From an uncultured Clostridia bacterium (lineage in GTDB: Bacteria; Bacillota; Clostridia; TANB77; CAG-508): a stretch of DNA of 30,429 bases. The notes beneath the pieces were generated by a model, which searched no databases, was not told where the DNA came from, and saw nothing but the letters and a program-made list of their open reading frames with translations. A program made the translations under genes and the position numbers. Of the stretch, positions 25,563-30,429 are shown piece after piece (the stretch's first letter is position 1; every line of letters starts with the position of its first letter). The stretch spans positions 1 through 30,429 of the forward strand of contig CAKPRW010000007.1 of assembly GCA_934183045.1 (NCBI GenBank), in the 5' to 3' direction.

Positions 25563-26558
25563 ATGACTAAAAAGTACAAGGTAGCTATTATTGGTGCTAC
25601 TGGTTTAGTTGGAAGAACCGTTTTAAAAGTATTAGAGGAAAAAAATTTATTTAACTTAAATTACACACTTTTTTCATCTGAAAAATCTGCTGGTTCCAAG
25701 GTACGTTTTTTTAATACAGACTATATAATTTGTAAATTAGATGAAAATTCATTTAATTCTCATTTTGATTTTGCAATTTTTTGTGCTGGTGGTTCTGTAT
25801 CAGAAAAATATGCACCAATTGCATCCTCTACCGGATGCATTGTAATTGATAATAGCAGTATATTTAGAATGAATCCTGATGTTCCTTTAGTTGTACCAGA
25901 AGTAAATCCGGAAGATATTTTAAAAAACAAAGGAATTATAGCAAATCCTAATTGTTCAACTATTCAAGCAGTTTTGCCATTAAAACCTATAGATAATAAT
26001 TATACAATAAAAAGAATCGTCTATTCTACATATCAGGCAGTTTCTGGTGCAGGGCGTTATGGCATTGAAGATTTAGAAGAAAAACATGTTGGAAAAAATT
26101 TAAAGAAATTCCCTCACTCTATTTATAATAATTGCATACCACATATAGATGTTTTTATGAATGATGGTTATACAAAGGAAGAACATAAAATGATTGATGA
26201 GACTAGAAAAATTCTAAACAAACCAGACTTACCTATAACAGCAACTACTGTTAGAGTTCCTATTGCTAATTGCCATGGAGAAACAATTAATATTGAATTA
26301 GAAAAAGACTTTGATATATATGATATCAAAATTTTACTTCAGAACTTTCCTGGCATTCTTGTTGTTGATGATCCAGAAAAAAATTATTATCCACTAGCTA
26401 GTAAAGTAAACGGAAATAATGAAGTATTTGTAGGCAGAATAAGAAGAGATCACAGTGTCAAATATGGTCTTAACTTATGGGTAGTTGCTGATAATTTAAG
26501 AAAAGGTGCTGCCACAAACGCGGTTCAAATTTTAGAAAAATTAATATACAATTTCTAA
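25563..26558 (+). CDS. asd: Aspartate-semialdehyde dehydrogenase
   Basis: The 331-aa enzyme reduces aspartyl phosphate to aspartate semialdehyde with NADPH, the branch point for lysine/diaminopimelate, threonine and methionine. It has the dinucleotide motif GATGLVGRTVL (about 11-21), the active-site Cys in NPNCSTIQ, TYQAVSGAGRYGIEDLEE, and the late His in RIRRDHSVKYGLNLWVVADN. It starts behind TTGGAGG and is followed 35 bases later by dapA. No T-box, lysine riboswitch or attenuator was recognised in the 160-base upstream gap, which is simply very AT-rich. Confidence 0.96.
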   Translation: MTKKYKVAIIGATGLVGRTVLKVLEEKNLFNLNYTLFSSEKSAGSKVRFFNTDYIICKLDENSFNSHFDFAIFCAGGSVSEKYAPIASSTGCIVIDNSSIFRMNPDVPLVVPEVNPEDILKNKGIIANPNCSTIQAVLPLKPIDNNYTIKRIVYSTYQAVSGAGRYGIEDLEEKHVGKNLKKFPHSIYNNCIPHIDVFMNDGYTKEEHKMIDETRKILNKPDLPITATTVRVPIANCHGETINIELEKDFDIYDIKILLQNFPGILVVDDPEKNYYPLASKVNGNNEVFVGRIRRDHSVKYGLNLWVVADNLRKGAATNAVQILEKLIYNF

Positions 26559-26593
26559 TATATATTTTAAAACTTTAGAAAGGATTGAATTTT

Positions 26594-27472
26594 ATGAAAA
26601 AAATTTTATTTAAAGGATGTGGTACAGCAATTGCAACACCTTTTGATAAAAATGGAGTAAACCTTAGTGAATTTGAAAAATTAATTAATTATCAAATTGA
26701 AAAACATGTTGATAGTATTATTGTTTGTGGTACTACTGGTGAAGCCTCTACTATGACACAAAAAGAAAAAATTGATTTAATAAAATGCGCCATTAAAACA
26801 TCAAATAAAAAAATTCCTATTATTGTTGGGACAGGAGCTAATAATACAAAACAAGCAATAGAAAATAGCAAATTGGCTGAAAAACTTGGAGCTGATGGTC
26901 TATTAATTGTAACTCCATATTATAATAAATGCACACAAAACGGCTTAATTTCTCATTATAAGTCAATTGCAGAAAATGTATCTATCCCTATTATCTTATA
27001 TAATGTCCCTAGCAGAACTGGTGTTAATATTTTACCAGAAACTTGTTTTAAATTATCCCAAATTCCTAACATCATTGCTATTAAAGAAGCTAGCGGGAAT
27101 ATATCTCAAATTGCAGAAATATCTAGATTATGTGGTGAAAATTTAAATATTTATTCTGGAAATGATGATCAAATTGTTCCTGTACTATCTTTGGGAGGTA
27201 TTGGAGTCATTTCTGTTCTTTCAAATATAAAACCAGAGTTTACACATAGTATTGTTCAAAATTTCCTTGATGGTAATTTAGAACAAGCAAAAACATTACA
27301 ATTAAAAGCATTACCCTTAATTAAATTATTGTTTTCTGAAGTGAATCCTATTCCTGTCAAAGCCGCTTTAAATATTTTAGGTTATGATTTTGGATTACCT
27401 AGATTACCTTTAACTCCTCTTTCTAATAAAAACTATGAATTGTTAAAAAAAGAATTGCTTAATTCTATATAA
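26594..27472 (+). CDS. dapA: 4-hydroxy-tetrahydrodipicolinate synthase
   Basis: The 292-aa protein condenses aspartate semialdehyde (made by the preceding gene's enzyme) with pyruvate in the diaminopimelate/lysine pathway, which supplies cell-wall cross-links and, in spore formers, dipicolinate. Motifs: GTAIATPFDKNG, CGTTGEASTMT, the catalytic Tyr in YNVPSRTGVN and the Schiff-base Lys in IAIKEASGN. The ATG at 26594 has AAAGGA nine bases upstream, so a TTG three codons earlier is rejected. A weak terminator follows; dapB is not in the window. Confidence 0.96.
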   Translation: MKKILFKGCGTAIATPFDKNGVNLSEFEKLINYQIEKHVDSIIVCGTTGEASTMTQKEKIDLIKCAIKTSNKKIPIIVGTGANNTKQAIENSKLAEKLGADGLLIVTPYYNKCTQNGLISHYKSIAENVSIPIILYNVPSRTGVNILPETCFKLSQIPNIIAIKEASGNISQIAEISRLCGENLNIYSGNDDQIVPVLSLGGIGVISVLSNIKPEFTHSIVQNFLDGNLEQAKTLQLKALPLIKLLFSEVNPIPVKAALNILGYDFGLPRLPLTPLSNKNYELLKKELLNSI

Positions 27473-27501
27473 TTAGAAATTATATAATTAAATAATTATT
27501 T

Positions 27502-27526
27502 TAATATTACAATAATATTATTTTTT
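27502..27526 (+). terminator. Probable terminator of asd-dapA
   Basis: TAATATT (27502-27508) pairs with AATATTA (27514-27520) and is followed by TTTTTT. The stem is AT-only, so it is weak. Confidence 0.5.
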
Positions 27527-27537
27527 CTATTATGATA

Positions 27538-27567
27538 TTGTAATATATAATTTGACTATGCTATAAT
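27538..27567 (+). promoter_or_regulatory. Promoter for the HD-domain gene
   Basis: TTGTAA (27538-27543) and TATAAT (27562-27567) are separated by 18 bases; the -10 is extended (TGC just before it). Confidence 0.55.
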
Positions 27568-27604
27568 AAAATCGATTATATTTGATTAAAAGAGGGATAT
27601 TTTA

Positions 27605-28138
27605 ATGAAACAAGAACTGGAAGCATTAATGAAAAATAATAAAGAATTTCAATACATTATTAAAGATATAATTTCAAATGATACTGTACAACAAATGAAA
27701 AATTATAGACAACACTACGAAACTACATGTTTTGATCATTGTTATATAGCTGCATATTATTGCTATTTAATCTGTAAAAAATTCAATTTAGACTATAAAT
27801 CTGCAACTAGAGCAGCCATGCTCCATGATTTGTTTTTATATGATTGGAGAGAAAAAAATGGTCGAAAAGGCTTCCATGCATTTACTCATGGAAAGCTAGC
27901 TTGTAAAAATGCTTGTGAATTATTTGAATTAAATGAAAAAGAGAAAGATATTATTATAAAACATATGTGGCCAGTTACAATTGCTTTTCCTAAATCAATT
28001 GAAGGATTCATTTTAACTTTTGTAGATAAGTATTGTGCGTTATCTGAATCTTTGGAAGTAATTAAATCAAGATTATTTATGAAAAAAGCTTTTAGATATG
28101 CATATGTGTTTTTAAGTTTATTAATTATAAAAATATGA
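27605..28138 (+). CDS. HD-domain phosphohydrolase
   Basis: The 177-aa protein carries a compact HD metal-binding domain: FDHCYIAAYYCYLICKK (His45), AAMLHDLFLYDW (His74, Asp75), GFHAFTHGKLA, and IIKHMWPVT, with a later VDKYCALSE. Such single-domain proteins are predicted metal-dependent phosphohydrolases, possibly nucleotide-directed; the substrate is unknown. It has its own promoter, an AGAGGGA ribosome binding site and a strong terminator that starts at its stop codon, so it is a single-gene unit downstream of dapA. Confidence 0.85.
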   Translation: MKQELEALMKNNKEFQYIIKDIISNDTVQQMKNYRQHYETTCFDHCYIAAYYCYLICKKFNLDYKSATRAAMLHDLFLYDWREKNGRKGFHAFTHGKLACKNACELFELNEKEKDIIIKHMWPVTIAFPKSIEGFILTFVDKYCALSESLEVIKSRLFMKKAFRYAYVFLSLLIIKI

Positions 28139-28170
28139 ACTAGAATTAATTGGATTCTAGTTCTTTTTTT
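28137..28170 (+). terminator. Strong terminator after the HD-domain gene
   Basis: GAACTAGAA (28137-28145) pairs perfectly with TTCTAGTTC (28155-28163), followed by a run of seven T. Confidence 0.92.
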
Positions 28171-28203
28171 CATTCTTAATTCTTTAAATTATTTTATATA
28201 TAT

Positions 28204-28233
28204 AAAAACTGGTTCTTTCGAACCAGCTTTTTT
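28204..28233. terminator. Bidirectional terminator downstream of the foreign gene
   Basis: CTGGTTC (28209-28215), loop TTTC and GAACCAG (28220-28226) lie between A- and T-runs, so it can stop transcription both ways. It marks the left edge of the gene at 28270-29094. Confidence 0.88.
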
Positions 28234-28269
28234 GTACTACATAAATATTTACAACATTCTGAAACCATA

Positions 28270-29094
28270 TTATTTCTGAGTAGCTGCATCCTTTGAGATC
28301 ATTGCATATGACTTTGAGCTTACTTCATGTTCAATAACATCAACCTCAATATGATTTTCTTTTTCGTTCTTGCCAACAACTTTGAAACATTTTGGGCGAA
28401 GTTCGTATACTGGTACAAACTTCATTTCTCCATCAAGAACAGCCATAAAGTTACTGAATTTTTCCTCTTCAGATCTTACGATTCCTCGTCTTACTTCATA
28501 TCTGAATGTTTCAAAGTAGTCAGTTACTACTTTAGATCGAAAACCTCTACTGCACAGGTCTTCCCATTCGGTGTTTACTCGATGGATAACTTTCCAGATA
28601 TCTTCATATTTCTGGAATACCAGCCCGCTACGCCAGTTTTCTGGATCAATCAATTCTCTTCCTGCTACCTGAAGCAACATCATGTTCCCAGATAGGATTT
28701 CACTTATTTCCATAACTTTTGGTTCGACTACATTGTCTAAGCATTCTTTCGAGTCACACCGTAAGGTTTCATCAACCAGGCTATGAATCTCTTCAAAGAT
28801 CTTATTGATGTAGCCAATTTCCTTCTCAGAAATTTTCTCACCTTCTCTGGTAGTATGAGCAAGGTTGACAACACAAAGCGAAATAACGTCGGACACCAGT
28901 CTTCTTTTGGCCCAATCAGAGTCTTTTCTTTTTGCTTGAGCTTCCTCAATATTCTTAGCTCTTTCAAAAAAACTTTCGATATTAGGAACAAGCTCCTTGG
29001 CACATGGTCCTATCGTACTCTCGCCCTCTAAAGCAAGAAACCTGTACCTTGTCATCCGCTCCATAAATGGTGTTTGTTTTTGTTGTTTTTTCAT
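28270..29094 (-). CDS. Unrecognised 274-aa soluble protein with foreign base composition
   Basis: I do not recognise a family. The protein is hydrophilic, mostly helical by appearance, with no signal peptide or membrane segment. It contains KRRLVSDVISLCVVNLAHTT, VMEISEILSGNMMLLQVAGR and DYFETFRYEVRRGI; a few Cys are scattered. Base content is about 40% GC in sampled lines (22, 19 and 29 G+C per 60 bases) against about 25% in neighbours, and it uses codons rare around it, such as CGG, AGG and GGC. It has AGGAGG before the ATG, its own promoter, and lies between two hairpins. The pattern points to recent horizontal acquisition as a single gene. No integrase or direct repeats were seen next to it. 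Confidence 0.78.
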   Translation of the reverse strand: MKKQQKQTPFMERMTRYRFLALEGESTIGPCAKELVPNIESFFERAKNIEEAQAKRKDSDWAKRRLVSDVISLCVVNLAHTTREGEKISEKEIGYINKIFEEIHSLVDETLRCDSKECLDNVVEPKVMEISEILSGNMMLLQVAGRELIDPENWRSGLVFQKYEDIWKVIHRVNTEWEDLCSRGFRSKVVTDYFETFRYEVRRGIVRSEEEKFSNFMAVLDGEMKFVPVYELRPKCFKVVGKNEKENHIEVDVIEHEVSSKSYAMISKDAATQK

Positions 29095-29179
29095 AGTACT
29101 CTTTCCTCCTTATTTGTTATTAAACTTACCTGTTACATCGTATACAAGCATAAGGAATTATTGCTTTTATACATTTTAT

Positions 29180-29208
29180 ATTTTAACATGTTTTACATAA
29201 AATGTAAA
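29180..29208 (-). promoter_or_regulatory. Promoter of the foreign gene, with palindrome over the -35
   Basis: On the minus strand TTTACA (29203-29208) and TAAAAT (29180-29185) are spaced by 17 bases. The -35 is one arm of a perfect palindrome TTTACAT-AAA-ATGTAAA (29192-29208, plus strand), a good candidate repressor site. The leader to the ATG is about 80 bases. Confidence 0.5.
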
Positions 29209-29219
29209 GTGCAAGATGA

Positions 29220-29279
29220 AATAGAATATAAAAAATACCTAGAAGCCTTTATAATTCTAAGTATTTTTTATATTCTATT
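29220..29279. terminator. Long hairpin at the 3' end of the PVIYLYPE gene
   Basis: Two 25-base arms (29220-29244 and 29255-29279) are complementary except for one wobble pair, around a 10-base loop. Both strands carry AAAAAA/TTTTTT in the arms. The TAG stop of the minus-strand gene lies within one arm. It probably ends transcription of that gene and may insulate the foreign gene. Confidence 0.8.
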
Positions 29280-30063
29280 TTATCTCTGTTCCGCCCCATT
29301 CAACAACTGTAAATCCATTTCTCTCTGGTGTTGCTAATTCTTGTTCTTTAACTTCTATATATTCATCTAAAGGTTTATATTGCATTAGAACTCTTATCAA
29401 TGTATCTGGTTCAACAGATAGTTCTAATGGCATATTATTGTTTATTTCATCTAATGTAGCAAATCTAATATAATTATATTCATTTTCTTGTAATATAGGT
29501 AACCAATATACTATAAATTCTTCAGCTTCTATTTCATTTAAACCTAATACTGATAGTTTTTCTTCTAAAAATTTCAATGTCTCAGTACCTTTTATAACGA
29601 AACCTTCTGTAAGGTTACATTCTTCACTATGTATTCCTTCCCAATATAAGGCATATAAATTTCTTCCAGTTTCGACATCTACTAATTTTCCATTTGGTTT
29701 TGCAATTACGTTCCAACCATTTTTATATTCTGGATATGAACATGTAATATTATCTTCTTTACCTAATTTAACAGACAGTTTTATTTCTTCTTCTGGGTAT
29801 AAATATATAACAGGTTTGTAATCTACCATTTCACCATACGGATTATAACTTGAACCACTACTAGATGGTATAGGATTTATATTATTGGTGCAATCATCTT
29901 CTGAAAATCTGGCATATATAATAATTCCAATTATAGATATTACAATGATAAAACTTATGATAATCCATAATTTTCTCTTGTTATTTTTTCCTTTTTTAAT
30001 ATTAGTTTCTTCATTTTTTAGTTTTTCTTTTTCTAAATTATTTACTTCATTATTGTTCTCCAT
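29275..30063 (-). CDS. Membrane-anchored extracytoplasmic protein with PVIYLYPE motif
   Basis: The 262-aa protein has a charged Lys/Asn/Glu-rich cytoplasmic N-terminus (1-32), one membrane helix (about 33-52), a Ser/Pro linker, and an extracytoplasmic domain opening with DYKPVIYLYPEEEIKLSVKL. Later stretches include YKNGWNVIAKPNG, YALYWEG and FTVVEWGG near the end. The PVIYLYPE element recurs in uncharacterised Firmicutes surface proteins; function unknown. The start is ATG 30061-30063 behind AGGGGT. A frame 21 codons longer is rejected because the likely promoter lies within it. Confidence 0.72.
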   Translation of the reverse strand: MENNNEVNNLEKEKLKNEETNIKKGKNNKRKLWIIISFIIVISIIGIIIYARFSEDDCTNNINPIPSSSGSSYNPYGEMVDYKPVIYLYPEEEIKLSVKLGKEDNITCSYPEYKNGWNVIAKPNGKLVDVETGRNLYALYWEGIHSEECNLTEGFVIKGTETLKFLEEKLSVLGLNEIEAEEFIVYWLPILQENEYNYIRFATLDEINNNMPLELSVEPDTLIRVLMQYKPLDEYIEVKEQELATPERNGFTVVEWGGTEIK

Positions 30064-30082
30064 AATTAATACCCCTGAAATT

Positions 30083-30111
30083 ATATTAACATCAAATGTA
30101 TATTTTGGCAA
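30083..30111 (-). promoter_or_regulatory. Promoter for the PVIYLYPE gene
   Basis: On the minus strand TTGCCA (30106-30111) and TAATAT (30083-30088) are spaced by 17 bases, 20 bases before the chosen ATG. Confidence 0.5.
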
Positions 30112-30220
30112 TATTTTTATAATCAATTCTATCTACAAAAATATCAATAATTAACATATTCTAATATTTTTATCGCATTTAAAGGATGCACTTATTATTT
30201 TCAAATATTTGTAAGACAAC

Positions 30221-30248
30221 AAAAAAATCAACCTTTTATAGTTGATTT
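30221..30248 (-). terminator. Terminator of the tRNA transcript
   Basis: On the minus strand AAATCAAC pairs with GTTGATTT (30226-30233 with 30241-30248) and is followed by a run of seven T, ten bases after the tRNA-Phe CCA end. Confidence 0.85.
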
Positions 30249-30257
30249 ACTTTTTTA

Positions 30258-30333
30258 TGGTGCCTTGAACTGGAATCGAACCAGTGACACAAGGATTTTC
30301 AGTCCTTTGCTCTACCAACTGAGCTATCAAGGC
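30258..30333 (-). tRNA. tRNA-Phe (GAA)
   Basis: A complete 76-base cloverleaf with encoded CCA. The acceptor GCCTTGA pairs with TCAAGGC, the D-arm has AGCTCAGTTGGTAGAGC, the anticodon loop CTGAAAA gives GAA, and the T-loop is TTCGATT. Confidence 0.97.
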
Positions 30334-30357
30334 AAATATATTTGTATATAAAAAAAA

Positions 30358-30429
30358 TGGCGACCCGGAACGGGCTCGAACCGTCGACCTCTAGCGTGAC
30401 AGGCTAGCGTTCTAACCAACTGAACTACC
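30358..30429 (-). tRNA. tRNA-Asp (GTC), 5' end cut by the window edge
   Basis: The anticodon loop CTGTCAC gives GTC, flanked by GCTAGC/GCTAG-type stem bases. The T-arm GACGGTTCGAGCCCGTT, discriminator G and encoded CCA are present. About five bases of the 5' acceptor strand are outside the window. It is co-transcribed with tRNA-Phe, 24 bases upstream of it. Confidence 0.95.

Noticed and set aside
1..30429. CRISPR arrays, prophage genes, integrases and attachment-site duplications
   Set aside because: No regularly spaced repeats, phage structural genes or integrases were found, and the tRNA genes at the right end carry no partial duplicate in the window.

Overview
The window is low-GC chromosomal DNA from an endospore-forming member of the Clostridia. 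Coding DNA is mostly about 25-32% GC, with TTG and GTG starts and strong AGGAGG ribosome binding sites. Sporulation and germination genes (spoVS, a cwlJ-like hydrolase and gerQ), the RNase Y/YmdB pair and a T-box leader support this. No species can be named from the sequence alone. Almost everything up to 21.9 kb except an 89-aa gene and rluA is on the minus strand; 21.9-28.1 kb is mainly plus; the right end is minus again.

Layout: (1) 1-3.2 kb: spoVS (cut by the window edge), ymdB, an unknown 89-aa gene and rny, a conserved RNA-decay/sporulation neighbourhood. (2) 3.4-5.7 kb: a secreted or membrane-anchored ComEC-type metallo-beta-lactamase hydrolase, a DUF3006 protein, and a REP-associated tyrosine transposase (RAYT). 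Four nearly identical GC-rich palindromes lie at or near this gene, three of them touching or inside the ends of other genes. (3) 5.7-9.5 kb: an isoleucine T-box leader, a DUF1653 gene and a type-2 isoleucyl-tRNA synthetase. (4) 9.5-13.3 kb: two half-size ABC exporter genes forming a heterodimer, each broken by one apparent extra base, preceded by a 52-codon gene. (5) 13.4-16.9 kb: pta followed by two acetate kinase genes. (6) 17-18.4 kb: a DUF4116 repeat protein, trmB and a small membrane protein. (7) 18.5-20.9 kb: an RluA-type pseudouridine synthase, then trxB-trxA convergent to it; the reductase lacks the usual NADPH motif. (8) 21-21.9 kb: cwlJ-gerQ, with gerQ frameshifted. (9) 21.9-25.4 kb: a YcxB-like membrane protein, a radical-SAM/uracil-glycosylase-like pair of unknown function, and a convergent UMPH-1-type nucleotidase. 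(10) 25.5-28.2 kb: asd-dapA (diaminopimelate/lysine synthesis) and an HD-domain protein. (11) 28.2-30.4 kb: a compositionally foreign single gene between two strong hairpins, a membrane-anchored PVIYLYPE protein, and tRNA-Phe and tRNA-Asp.

The most interesting items are the RAYT with its palindromes invading gene ends, including an in-frame insertion in the DUF3006 gene; the uncharacterised radical-SAM/DUF4130 pair; the probable ferredoxin-type thioredoxin reductase; the paralogous acetate kinases with different active-site deviations; and the foreign gene at 28.3-29.1 kb. Three single-base frameshifts (two ABC genes and gerQ) may be real decay or sequence errors. I found no CRISPR array, prophage or rRNA.
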